In this document: in pieces, positions 11,926 to 24,217 of the stretch
How the letters are laid out: each line of letters opens with the position of its first letter
Numbering within the stretch: the first letter of the stretch is position 1
Source: Branchiostoma floridae
Lineage: Eukaryota; Chordata; Leptocardii; Amphioxiformes; Branchiostomatidae
Direction: 5' to 3'
Assembly (NCBI RefSeq): GCF_000003815.2
Contig: NC_049983.1
Coordinates: forward strand, 14,142,240-14,206,239
DNA: 64,000 bases
Made by a program: the position numbers and the translations under genes
The notes under the pieces: model-generated
The model's database searches: none
Seen by the model: the letters and a program-made list of their open reading frames with translations, nothing else
Told to the model about the DNA's origin: nothing

Positions 11926-12170
11926 GGTTCGGTTGCTGTTTTAAGAACTCGGTTGCTGTTTTAAAATTCGATTGCTGTTTAAAGAACTCGGTTGTTGTCT
12001 AAACTTACTAAAGAACTCGATTGCTATTTAAAACTTCGATTGCTGTTTCAAGAACTCGATTGCTGTTTAAAACCTCGGCTGCGATGTGCAGGACTCGGTT
12101 GCGATGTAGCGACTCAATTCGACTGTGATGTTGCAACGGTTGCGACTTAGCGATCGCCTGCGATGTCAGG
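11926..12170. repeat. Degenerate minisatellite, ~20-bp unit
   Basis: At least ten imperfect tandem copies of a unit close to ggttgctgttttaagaactc. The units become GC-richer and more diverged towards the right ('ggttgcgatgtagcgactc'). Confidence 0.75.
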
Positions 12171-12664
12171 TATGTATGCTGTTTCTCGGCGTTAACGACA
12201 ATCGTGTTTTCGAACCGCCAAAACGCGACCGAAATCCGAACGAAAACACGACATAGACATCGGCACCCTCTATTATACAGCCGTGTTATCGATCTTAAAA
12301 AAGCACTCGTCCGGCCGTCAACTTTACTAAAGCCGTGTAAGTTAATTAAAGTTGTTCATAACCAGGCATCAATTATACAGATGTGCAAGACATTTGCATA
12401 ATCCGAATATTTAATGGAGGTATGAGGTCTCCGAACTTTTGTTATGTAAGTTGTGGCGCGCACACGGTATTGGTTTTAACTGCACGACACAACACAGCAC
12501 AACATTTGGTCGGATAAAACGAACTTCAATGCTCATTGTAGTGCTTATGGTACACAAGTATTCAACGACCCATACTACGGTTGCCGTTATTACTACTTAT
12601 CATGTATCATATGCTATTACTTTAATGCTGTGCTTTAATTTTGGCCCACCTTTCTTCTCCTTAG

Positions 12665-15600
12665 GGATTCCTGGCATTCACAGACGATGGGAGGTCCTTT
12701 GTCTTCGGTTCAGGTCTAGTTGTAACAAGCAGCACTGCTAACCTGAGCGAGATCACATCGTTTGCAGACCTGATTGTGACAGCGGCCTATCTTTTGCACA
12801 ACTTTGTATTCAAGGTAAGGTATACAAGGACACAATAAACAGTCACGAAAAAGATACAAAGATACATGTATTGTTGAATTTGAATATTCCCGCAACGTAG
12901 CATTAGCACTTCATTTACTTGTTTACAGCATTTCCAGTATATTTGGTTGCATCTTCCTAATGATGAGTCGTTAGTAATGGTCAGTTAATAGTCGACAATA
13001 GCCTGTGCATCGTGTATGTAATATCGACAGACTTTTCTAATTGAATGTAACAACTGACTGAGATAAGCTCTGATATAAACAATTCTATCCGCAGGCTCTC
13101 CCAATCGTCATCTCCTTCAGCGCGGCAATGTCCGTGCTGTACTACGTGGGCTTAATGCAGATTGTCATCCAGAAGATCGCCTGGATCATGCAGTTCACCC
13201 TGGGCACGTCAGGGCCGGAGTCAATCAGCGCAGCAGGAATCATTTTCGTTGGCATGGTACGTCCAGTTCTGCTGATGGGCTAGATAGATCGGAATCAGTA
13301 ATTGCTTTCTGGTCATCTTTGAGAATCTGCCGTCCTTTTCCCGTAAGACATAGCGAGCTATGTTACCATTAATCGTTATTCTGGTATCCATCATCTTACA
13401 GCTCTTCTGTCCTCTGTGTATTTGCAGAGAGCACAGAAGGGGAACTTGAAGAAAAACTAGGCAGGTCATGGCCTTCGACGAAAATGCAGAATGTTTCCGA
13501 AGAGAAAAAAAAGTGTCAAATATATGATACCCTGGTCACAAGATGTACATATCAGATATATGTATAAAGGGGAAAAATTTGTAAAGGCCCGTAACTACGT
13601 TATCATTGTCTCTATCTTTTTTTTTACTTTTTACATTGATCATTAAGAGATTAACACCCTTTTCCTCAAACGTAACAGACGGAGGCTCCCCTGTTGGTCC
13701 GCCCCTTCCTCCCCACCATGACCAAGTCGGAACTCCACGCGGTGATGACCGGAGGGTTCGGCACCGTGGCCGGCAGCGTGCTGGGAGCCTTCATCTCCTT
13801 CGGCATCAACCCGTCCCACCTGCTGGCCTGCTCCGTCATGGCGGCCCCCACCGCCCTGGCCATCTCCAAGCTGGTCTATCCGGAGACGGAGAGGAAGGGG
13901 TCGAAGAAGGCCGAACGTCTTCAAATTGAAGTTTCGTGAGTTCATCTTCCTACACGTTGTACTTCACATCACACCTAAATCATCAGTAGTCGTGCTCATT
14001 AGCTTATTTTTCCTGGCTAGCCTGTGATACACAATCTCTCGCCATTGGAGGCCCATTGGTCTTCCCCTACGAGACAGGCATGCATTTTCCTGAGGAAGTT
14101 TGAAATAGTATAGTTGTTCAAACGCCGGCAGTTACGGTCTCAACTTTGATAACTATGGCATGAATAGGATGAAAGCATCATAATACTACTCTTAAGGTTA
14201 ACTTGTAATTGTAATGCATATTGCATATCTATTGCGGTTGCAGACAGCAGAGGAACCTATTTGAAGCAGCTGCCTCCGGCGCGTCCGTAGCCGTGACCCT
14301 GGTCAGTAACATCGTGGGGAACCTGATCGTCTTCATCGCACTACTGGGGTTTCTCAACACCGTGCTGTCCTGGCTGGGAGTGATGGCCGGTATCCCCAAC
14401 CTGACGTTTGAGGTTATATTTTGATTCACTACACGGCTTCGGTCACATTTCCAAACCGGGGCCCGGCCGGGAAGCTTTAGGGAACGAAATGTATAATATG
14501 ACAGAAAACAAAACTCACAGAGCATAAGAAAATTACTCATAAGCACACTTTGTGTATATTCCTTGATAAACAACTTTACCGTTTCCGTAAACATCCCGAC
14601 TGGGCCTACTCTTCAAGCAGAGGTTAGGCTCCGGCTGTTATTCTAAACGTTTTTTGGTCGTTTTTATCGGGCTTTCTATTTTGTATTGTATCTTGACAAT
14701 GTAGGTTTGATAATGCAAGATACAATACAAAATAGAAAGTCTGATAAAAACAACTAAAAAACGTTTAAATAGCAGCCGGAGCCTAACCTCTGCTTGGAGA
14801 GTAGACCTGGCCGCGATGTGGAAACGAGATCGTAGCATAAACAAGCACACGGCATACATATGTTATGGTAGAGACTCCGCGATAGGCAGAAATCCCAACG
14901 GTGTCGACAGAAACTCGGATCAGAATCTCTACCAACAGAGTCGGCGATTCTACAGATAGAGATCTGGATTGGGGTTTCAATCGACAGAAACTTCGGTCGG
15001 GATCTCTACCAAATCAGTGTCTCTACCCCCACACATATTTACATGTTACTAATAGATAATTGAGGACGGTTTACCCTGGTCGTGATGGCGCTTTGATATA
15101 AAACTGAATACACTACGTACGTGTGCGGCTGCAAAATGATATGTACAGTAAAACTTGGAAAGAAAAGGGGAACACATACGTTTACGTAACTAGGTTGAAG
15201 TAACGATGTGATTTACGACGAAGAGTACTATTATGAACTGATATGAACTGGCAATCTATTTTGCTGATTAGTTGCTTATGTGTAATGAATTAGTTCACCG
15301 GCTCTATACAATAAAACTTAACATAATTGTCTTCAAGCTGTTACGTAGATCATATCGTATTGTCCCTCAAATCCATATCTTACACATACTTGCAATGCTG
15401 ACTGACTAACTGTTGTGTTCCATAGACTATCTGCTCGTACGTGTTCATGCCGCTCGCCTACGCCATGGGTGTTCCGTGGGAGGACTGCCCGATAGTCGCC
15501 GAGCTGCTGGGCAAGAAGATCTTCACCAACGAGTTCGTCGCCTACCTGGACCTGGCTGACATAATCGCCGCCAAGAAAATATCGGTGAGTATCCATCATG

Positions 15601-17092
15601 TGCTCAACATGTTGAAATGAAATGTTGAGTAGTAATTGTAGTATCTTCTTTATCTATATATTGTTCAACTACTTCTAAAGCTTGGAAAAGACTTTGGATG
15701 ATTTATTTACTTTGTGTGCCTACGATTTCTTCAAAAGGAAAAATGCATCAGTTTTCTACTAAAAACACACTTCGAAACTCTTTGAATGATACAAAAATTG
15801 ACATATTGAGAAGACCATAATGTTTGTTAACCCATGATGATGGTTACGATATTGTATATTCTAATGAAATGCTTGCTTACTTGCTTATACATCTGCAGTC
15901 TCGAGTCGTCCTGTCTCCCCATGTGCCTTTGTCCCACAGTATCAGGAATGTAAATGAAAATAAAATAATCCAAACATCTTCCTTTCAGGCTCGATCAGAA
16001 GCCATCGCGACCTACGCCCTGTGCGGGTTTGCGAACTTCAGCAGTATCGGGATCCAGCTGGGCGGGCTGGGGCCCATTGCTCCCAACAGGAAGGGCGACC
16101 TGGCCGATATGGTACTCAGGGCCATGATCACGGGTGCCTTAGTCAGCGCCCTGAACGCCTGCTTGGCAGGTTTGTAGTCCGTTTATCATCACGCGGTTAT
16201 CATGGAATTGTGATTTTGACATCATCAACATTGCTTAACTTGTAATACTTTTACTAGCTACTCTTGAACATATTGTGCTCCATTTTGCTTCAGAAGGTCC
16301 TTGTTCAGATGCAGTCATTACTGTGATTAATGCAGATTTTTGATCAACAACATTCGCTCTAGGGTTGAAATAACATTGTTTAACGAGACTTGATTATTCA
16401 ACACATTTATTTAGCCCTGAATAGAATTTTAGGACAGAAAAAGGGATGGTTGGAAAAGTTGTGATAACTTGTTTTTTAACGGTTATTTCAATAATTGTCT
16501 ATAGACCAGTGGATTATTGTGATAGGGGAGGTGCTCTCACATTTTTTTCTCTAGTAGACACAAATTTAAATCAATTTTTGAAATCTTTTATTAGTGCAAT
16601 AATGAGATAGAGGGGTGCTATCACATTCTTTCACTAATTGACACAATTGTGTCTATTAGTGAAATAATGCGATAGTACAAAGATTGTGTCTATTAATGAA
16701 ATAATGCGATAGTACCCCTCTATCCCATTATTTCACTAGTAAGAGTACAAAGATTGTCTACTGGTGAAATAATGTGATATCATTGTGGTAACCATTATCA
16801 CGTGTGAAAGTAGTTAACACGTTTTTCAACTGAAACACTTTTAGAACTAAAATAATGGGATAAGTAGACAGTGTTGTTAACGCGGTGCGTCCGCACACTG
16901 CTGCTGCCTTAAATTGGTTAACCAACTGAAGTCTTTTTCGTCTGACGTTCCTCAGGACTCCTGTATCAAGAGGCGACCATTGCTGTCCTCCCGACAGCAG
17001 CAGTGAACACCACCATGGGGTACTTGAACATGACAACTCCTGCACCACCAGCCTGTGCCTATGCTGGCACTCTTCTGGACTGTATGTGTTAA
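12665..17092 (+). CDS. Concentrative nucleoside transporter, SLC28/CNT family (3' seven exons)
   Basis: Sodium-coupled nucleoside importer of the plasma membrane. Exons: 12665-12814, 13095-13256, 13679-13935, 14244-14412, 15426-15584, 15989-16169, 16956-17092. All have AG/GT boundaries and matching phases, giving 404 visible residues to a TAA stop. Diagnostic blocks in order: '[11 protein letters not shown]'; '[15 protein letters not shown]'; '[12 protein letters not shown]'; '[20 protein letters not shown]'; '[16 protein letters not shown]'; '[12 protein letters not shown]', which fits the CNT signature (G/A)xKx3NEFVA(Y/M/F); and '[14 protein letters not shown]'. The ion/nucleoside-site glutamates in GMTE and NEFVA are kept. 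The C-tail is short, with possible N-glycosylation sites (NTT, NMT). The N-terminus and first membrane spans are missing: the model starts in mid-gene and earlier exons must lie farther 5', possibly outside the window. Confidence 0.92.
14602..14809. mobile_element. Hairpin MITE in a transporter intron
   Basis: The arms 14602-14696 and 14714-14809 are near-perfect reverse complements (for example 'gcagaggttaggctccggct' against 'agccggagcctaacctctgc'), with a short ~17-base loop. It lies in the intron between the fourth and fifth visible CNT exons. Confidence 0.8.
16592..16785. repeat. Hairpin/tandem AT-rich repeat in the last CNT intron
   Basis: 'agtgcaataatgagatagag' (from 16592) pairs with its reverse complement 'ctctatcccattatttcact' (to 16738). 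Between and beyond lie direct copies of 'gaaataatgcgatagtacaa'. It is likely a small MITE with internal duplications. Confidence 0.55.
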
Positions 17093-17833
17093 ACATTCTC
17101 GAAGCTGTGCTGTTTTTTTTTTTAGCTCAGCTTAAACGATTAAGTACTGCATTCACACACGCAAACGACCAAAAAAGTTTTACCCTCTGACATTGTATAC
17201 TACATGTATAATGCAATACATGCACAGAACTACAGAATTGATGACAAGAATGGCAACTTTATTGTGAGGCCCAAAACTCTGTTTAAGACTTGATTGTTTT
17301 TTTTGTGGTTGTTTGGCTTTCATTCCTAACACTAAGCAGACTTTGTGAGATATACATTGTGTCTTTCTTCCGGTTCAAGAAATTGGTAGGTCGCGAAGAG
17401 ACAAAGATGTACGAAAATGGAAAGATGGTTTTCTATATCTGCTCACTTGACTCTTTATACATACATTTATGAACATCCAGAACATTTCATTATTATCTTA
17501 AATAAGACAGACTTTGGAATCATGAAAACTTACATATCAGAAATAAACCAGTGAGACGAACTGTTGATAGGTGCTTGCTTCAAATCAAGAATGAAAAACT
17601 GCAAAATGTGTGATTTTATGTTGATCATCATTGAATACGTGTACATGTTTAGATCATGCTATATGCTTTGCATACAGCTCATAATATATGTAACATTACG
17701 TACATACAGCTGCATTAGCATATTATTATTTGAAAAGAAGATTTACATTAGGTATGTCTATTGTACAGCCATCATAGTATGTTGTTTGGTATTAACATTG
17801 GGTAATCAAGTACTCTTTTATCTGAGGATGTGC
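17093..17833. other. CNT 3' flank / probable 3' UTR, AT-rich
   Basis: No exon-like frames were seen between the CNT stop and the inverted repeat. The open frame at 17564-17914 runs into the repeat arm and is not supported. Confidence 0.4.
17542..17547 (+). terminator. Candidate polyadenylation signal of the CNT gene
   Basis: AATAAA lies 450 bases after the CNT stop codon, on the correct strand. No transcript evidence is available. Confidence 0.35.
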
Positions 17834-18939
17834 TTAAGAGTCATTGCACGAGAAAACCAGGCAGAGGCCGAAAGATGGGGGTCGGCCAAATCGGCTCATA
17901 CTTTGTATGTGTGATAGGTATGTGGAACTATGAACAGCCATATACCTAAAACCCTCCAGCTATTTTTCGTTATGGCGTTCTGGGACCCCCCTCAGGGACC
18001 CTCCAAAATCCAACAATTTATGCCTGAAAATTACTGAAATTTCGATGGCTATTCTGGAAAATTTAATTAAGGTACGAACAAAAGTTTTGCATTTCCATAT
18101 AGCATGGGTTTTAAAGTGTTACAGACCAAAAGTTGAAGATGATGCATTAAAGATAAGAGGGTATGCTAGGGGGTTACCTGAACCATTGAAAGCAGAATTT
18201 TTGTCACTGTAAATTTTTGTCATTTTTAAGGCGCAATAAAATCTATGCGCAGCGGGTCTGGTGAATGGTTTTAATGTTGATAGAGAGAGGAACATCTACT
18301 TATTCAAAAACAATCGTCGTCTAATTGGGCCATACATAACGCGAGCCGTGAGAGGGGGGTCTTTATGGGGATTTTTCGGGTTTTGGTCTTTAGTAAATCG
18401 GGTGATTATATTACTCTATGGGGGGTAAGTCATGGCGAATGTTTGCGAAGTTGTTTGTGAACTATGCATAATTGTCAAAATATCATGATTGATAGCCAAT
18501 ATTAATTTGGGCTCCATATGGGGGATTTGGGGATACTATAAAAGGCATTATGCTTATTATATACATGTTTACTGTTACTTTTTAATGTTATTAAACTGGT
18601 ATCTGTTCCTAAATTTCTTGTTCATACCAGCTATGTTATGCATAATGAAGAGGCTCTACATGGGGGTTACCAGGACTCCACAAATGTGATACCATTTGAT
18701 AGAAAGGGCACATGGATGCGGATATACTTCATGCATATTGAAAAATAACATAGAACAAGACCACAACAAAGGTCAAGATTAATGCTTTTGGGGATGGATA
18801 CGTGTACATTATACTTTTTTTCATCAATATGAGTGCATTATAGGTACTGCTATAGACAAACAGCATTACATCAATGGTTTGTTAACATGCCTGACTATTC
18901 ATTCACCACCATAAGGTCATGCTGATTAGGGAACTGATG
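17834..18939 (+). repeat. Left arm of a ~1.1-kb inverted repeat
   Basis: The arm begins 'ttaagagtcattgcacgaga' and ends near 'aggtcatgctgattagggaa'. It is the reverse complement of 19961-21075 over its whole length, with scattered substitutions and small indels. Both arms contain open-frame text 'GSIWGIWGYYK', but the frames diverge through indels, so no protein is claimed. Confidence 0.9.
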
Positions 18940-19960
18940 CAAGTAGGCTAATAAAAAAATAATAAAAAAATGGCCGAAAAAATTTGCACCCATTATGGTG
19001 AGGTGGTGTGGTCAGGAAAGCTGAACAAATGACAAACAGGGTAAGATATACCAAACAACAGATTCTTCATTTTCGTTCTATCACATCTTCTCGTTTGACC
19101 TTGGAATTGACGTTGGCATTTTTAGTAATTAGTACACATTAACGTTTGCTGATGTGTTTGCAATCTACGGCATATATTTGCTCATTATATGCAGAAATAC
19201 TGAATGCAGCTATAGGACTTCCCAGACTATATGCAGAACACAGTGACTGATGATGATTTGCTCATTTTGTAGCTGCTTTGTATGAATTATAGTATGGTTT
19301 AAATCTAAATGTGTTTTTTTTCTGACAATGAAAAAAGCTTATAATTGATGTGCACACCACAAGCCAAAAAACAAAGTCTTTGACGAATCCTTTACAAAGA
19401 ACTACATTAGATTTTAAAAATCTGATTAAACATTTAGCTGTAATTGCTAACAGACCCTGGTAGGACCTAATACTAGACATATTGCAATTGGGTACAAAAT
19501 CTCTTGAAAGCACTCCATCTAAATTTAGTTAATTGACTCCATGTTAGTGGCCACAAATTCTGTGCTTTCTTGCTGTCTCTGTGCTACTGAAAGGCTCAAT
19601 ATTGTAACCTGCTTAGCTGTAATTTTTATAATTTGTTACTTTAATTTATTCTTTCGTAGCGTCAAAAAAGTGCTATATCACCACTTAAACAAAAGTGAAC
19701 TGTCTTCTGCGTTTGAATTTGCGTCTCGACAGTTTACTTGATACTAAGATTGTTCTATATGTAAAGGGTTTGTCATATATTTCGTTTTTGGTTTGTCCTT
19801 ACGGTAATGAATGAATAGCAATTGATGTACAGCACTTTGTAACCTAAACTGTGCGCTATGGTATACCGTAGTTGACATGTGGTCATCATTTAAATAGCCT
19901 TATTGAATATTGACATGAGAAAGGCAACTTTTTCCGGGCATTTCTGTATTCGTATACTCA
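18940..19960. other. ~1.0-kb spacer between inverted-repeat arms
   Basis: Unique-looking AT-rich sequence with short open frames only (19262-19513 - and 19541-19741 +). No transposase motif or other domain was recognised. Confidence 0.5.
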
Positions 19961-21075
19961 CATCAGTTCCACAAATCAGCATGACCTTATAGTGGTGAAT
20001 GAATAGTCAGGCATATTAACAAACCATTGATGTAATGCTGTTTGTCTATAGAAGTACCTATAATGCACTCATATTGATGAAAAAAAGTATAATGTACACG
20101 TATCCATCCCCAAAAGCGTTAATCTTGACCTTTGTTGTGGTCTTGTTCTATGATTCTCAATATGTATGAAGTATATCCGCCTGCATGTGCCCTTTCTATT
20201 AAATGGTATCACATTTGTGGAGTCCTGGTAACCCCCATGTAGAGCCTTCTCATTATGTACGACATAGCTGGTAGGTACAAAGTAATTTAGGAACAGATAC
20301 CAGTTTAATAACATTAAAAAGTAACAGTAAACATGTATAAAATCAGCAAAATTAATTTTATAGTATCCCCAAATCCCCCATATGGAGCCCAAATTAATAT
20401 CGCCAATTAATCATGATATTTCTACAATTATGCATGGTACACAAACAACTTCGCAAACATTCGCCATGACTTACCCCCCATAGAGTAATATAATCACCCG
20501 ATTTACTAAAGACCAAAACCCGAAAAATCCCCATAAAGACCCCCCTCTCACGGCTCGCGTTATGTATGGCCCAATTAGACGACGATTGTTTTTGAATAAG
20601 TAGATGTTCCTCTCTCTATCAACATTAAAACCATTCACCAGACCCGCTGCGCATAGATTTTATTGCGCCTTAAAAATGACTAAAATTTACAGTGACAAAA
20701 ATTCTGCTTTCAATGGTTCAGGTAACCCCCTTGCACACCCTCTTATCTTTGATGCATCATCTTCAACTTTTGGTCTGTAACACTTTAAACCCCATGCTAT
20801 ATGGAAATGCAAAACTTTTGCTCGTACCTTAATTAGATTTTTCAGAATAGCCATCGAAATTTCAGTAATTTTCAGGCATAAATTGTTGGATTTTGGAGGG
20901 TCCCTGAGGGGGGTCCCAGAACGCCATAACGAAAAATAGCTGGAGGGTTTTAAGTATATGGCTGTTCATAGTTCCACATACCTATCACACATAAAAAGTT
21001 TCAGTCGATTTGGCCGACCCCCATCTTCCGGCCTCTGCCTGGTATTGCCTGGTTTTCTCGTGCAATGACTCTTAA
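19961..21075 (-). repeat. Right arm of a ~1.1-kb inverted repeat
   Basis: The arm begins 'catcagttccacaaatcagc' and ends 'gtgcaatgactcttaa', mirroring 17834-18939. The differences between arms argue against an assembly duplication. No clear target-site duplication is visible outside the arms. Confidence 0.9.
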
Positions 21076-21308
21076 ATGTAATTTAGCTTATCTTTATGCT
21101 GAAATGCTGTCATTATTGTGTTTACCACAAAGAAATGGTAATAGTAGGTTCAGACTCTCAACTTTGAATCTTTGCTTTGAAGAGTACAATTAGCATATCA
21201 TTATTACTGGTTGTGTTTATATTGACAATTTGTATTATACGTATGATATCGTTAGAAATAAATCATAAAATTTACATATTGTCCAGAAGTATTTGATAAT
21301 CATTTGAC

Positions 21309-21314
21309 TTTATT
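21309..21314 (-). terminator. Candidate polyadenylation signal of MS4A-like gene 1
   Basis: AATAAA on the minus strand, about 317 bases beyond the stop codon at 21631. Confidence 0.35.
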
Positions 21315-21630
21315 TTACAAACCATTGTTATCAATATCTATAACCTTGTCAAATGCAGGAGCCTCAGTTGAAAAAGCGTCCGATCCTCTACATGAACAAA
21401 CATATCACATCAATGACTTTACCCATTTCACCGTTTAGTCTTACATGTACAACAGTGAGTTAGTGACCATATCTACTATTGTATTCACGTAATTATTAAC
21501 CTGTGTAAAATGTTACACAAAGGAGACAAGGTTGTGGCAAGAACTCTTTGGAAGATTTAGCAACAGTTATAATATCTCAATGATACAAAGGAGATAATCA
21601 AGTACTTGGGAAAGGTCTCGTGTATCAACT

Positions 21631-24217
21631 TTATGCAGGTGTCAGAGTTTTAGACTCTGCAGGCGCTGCCCCAATGTTGGACTGCGGTACGTAAGGTGGC
21701 GGGGCCATAGTTCCATAGTACCCCTGAGTAGGATATGGGCGCTGGGCGACGAACACCTGCTGCTGTGGGTAGGGAACACCTTGTGCTCCTGGAAAAGGTC
21801 AACATGACTTCAGGAAAAACACATCTTGTGAAAATACAAGAACATGTCATAAACAGTGTCTTCCCTTCCAGCATATGATAGCCTGCTGCACACTTGTTTT
21901 ACTGTGGAGCATACATAATCATATTTACATATAAACAAAACATATTTACATAAACGGAAATGACCTTTGTCCCTGTGTGGCCCATTATGCTTATAGCAAA
22001 TAACGTTAAGGTTCTACTGTGAATGTCTGCTACTGAAATTGACAAAAACCTTCTGGGTCTTTGAAAAGGGAACTGTGGATACTGATCATGACTGACATGA
22101 AGAACTGTAGGCCATCATTCAGACTATCCGCCTCATTCTCTCACTGTAAATTCTTTATGAAGAAGATTGTATTTCTTTACATGCATGCATGACTTGATTG
22201 CACAAGCCAGAAAGACCTTTGGTTTTGAGGCTAAAGGTAGGAAGATCAAACTTGAGTAAACAAAACTTCTACACACTCCACATTTATATGAAACTATACA
22301 ATGTATACGACACACTCCAACAATGATCATATGATAAACATAACACTTACCTGGTGGCACAATGACGTATGATGGTTGACCGTTGGGAGACAGTTGGTTG
22401 TATGCTACCGTCTGGAATGATAATCTCAGAGTTGTCAATGGAACATGGTAAAGTATTCTGTTAAAATAGATTTGAAAAAAAAAACAGAACACTTTCATGA
22501 TGCAAAATCCGATGGCTGTGCAAAATGCTAATGTCCAAGCAGATGTTGGGAGAAGTGAAATCATTATAAAGTTTTCCTCGCAAATTTAGTCAAACTGTCT
22601 ACTCCAACAGTCAGATAAGAAAACGAAATTATCTAGCCACCCAACGTCTGCTTGGAGACAAGCTAAATGCCACTACATGTTACTGCTCAAATGCCAGTAC
22701 ATATCAATGAGAAACATAATACTACTCACAGGACTTGCCAGCCCGCTGCAGGACATGATGGAACCTACAAAGGCTATGACAATCTCAGCCAGAGCAAGAG
22801 CACCATTCACTGCATGCAGGGCAATGGCTGGCGATGAACAGGGGTTGTGATAGCTAGAACACACACAAAAAAATTATAAGAGATATGGAATATCAGTCAA
22901 GGAAACAAATGTTGATACAAAGAACAATCACTCTTCAAATCTGTTACCGGAGTTTGAAATAAAGATAGTCTGTTTTGAATTCATCATTCAGATCGAATAC
23001 TTTGTACCTTGCCAACGGCAGACAAAACGCTAGTGTTGGCTATTACTTTTACTGAAGTTCGGTCGGGTATTCAAAACCTGGCAACATTTTTCATAGGCCT
23101 CATACAATTCAGCAATTCAGTACAATGACATTCCGGTGTATCATCAATGTTCTTTAATATCATTGGAGTATGATGTAAGAAGCATATTTTGACAATTGTT
23201 TGTTGCAGTGGTACAAGAACTTGTCTAAACGTTATATATAGGGGATAGAATGATCTGTCACCAAAAATTATGAACAAACATTGTAATTCGTAGCAAAACT
23301 ATGGTCTCACCTTTTATGCTCTCGGTCACAATCCTTTCCATCGACAAGAGCGCCGATAGTGGCGATCAGGAGCAGAGTGATCCCAAAGAAGATGGTTACC
23401 GTTCCACAGACCAAGAACGCCACCATCTGGTAAAGCAAAATCTGACGATGTAAAACAATTGCTAGCGCTACAGACAATACGCAGAATTGTTTGCTCCAAA
23501 GGCCCTCTTTCCACTTTCCACAACGTTATACATTTGTATCACTGAATGACCTAAGTGAGTCGGAAATAAATTGTATTAGCGTGATTCTTGTTTTATAGTG
23601 AGACGACCATGATGCACCATGCAGAATTAAAGAGAAAACAAAACAAAACAATACACACAAAGCATTGAAAATGTCAAATAGTGTAGCCTGTAGTTGAAGG
23701 GACCCAATATCAGTGAGAAGTTGGCACAAATTTCTAGCAACTGACACAATGCAGCAATTCCTTTAGCACCAGTGATCTTTTCATTTGTTAACCTAGCATG
23801 TGGCATTTGACGATAATTGCCAATACCTACCTGACCCTTGCTTGTTGAATTTTTTCCACTGCAAATCCCCACAATGCCACTTACGAGGACCTGTAAGAAA
23901 TAGACACAATCGATGTAACAGCACATCTTCTGTCATACATGATATAATACAAATATGTGTGACACGTATAAAAATCATGGCTAATCAATACTTATCATCT
24001 TCACTTCTGAAAGAAATTGATGTACTCAGAGCTTGTGTTGACACTCATGACTTACCATAACCCCACACCAGATGGGTGTACTGATGTAGTGGAAGATGGT
24101 GAATGCACCCGTCACTCCAAACAGGACATCGGCTACTACACCCAGGATGATGTTGAGAGATCCCAGCACCACTAGGGTCCAGCCAACTCCTTGGACGTAT
24201 TTTCCGTTGTACGGCAT
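21631..24217 (-). CDS. MS4A/CD20-like four-span membrane protein, copy 1
   Basis: Six coding exons in transcript order: 24217-24056, 23890-23831, 23426-23311, 22853-22730, 22411-22351, 21788-21631. All have AG/GT boundaries and consistent phase; 226 residues from MPYNGKYVQGVGW to a TAA. Exon 1 holds the first membrane span ('LVVLGSLNIILGVVADVLFG') and the CD20-type 'P.W.G' turn ('ISTPIWCGVM'). Exon 2 gives 'VLVSGIVGICSGKN'. Exon 3 gives the third span ('FFGITLLLIATIGALV'). Exon 4 gives a loop with two cysteines (DGKDC...NPC) and the fourth span. The last exons encode a cytosolic tail rich in P, Q and Y. This order fits the CD20/MS4A family (Pfam CD20-like), whose members modulate receptor or channel complexes. 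The exact function is unknown. Confidence 0.8.

Noticed and set aside
18489-18689. Hydrophobic small protein encoded in both arms of the large inverted repeat
   Set aside because: The reading frame is not kept between the two arms because of indels, which argues against selection on a protein.
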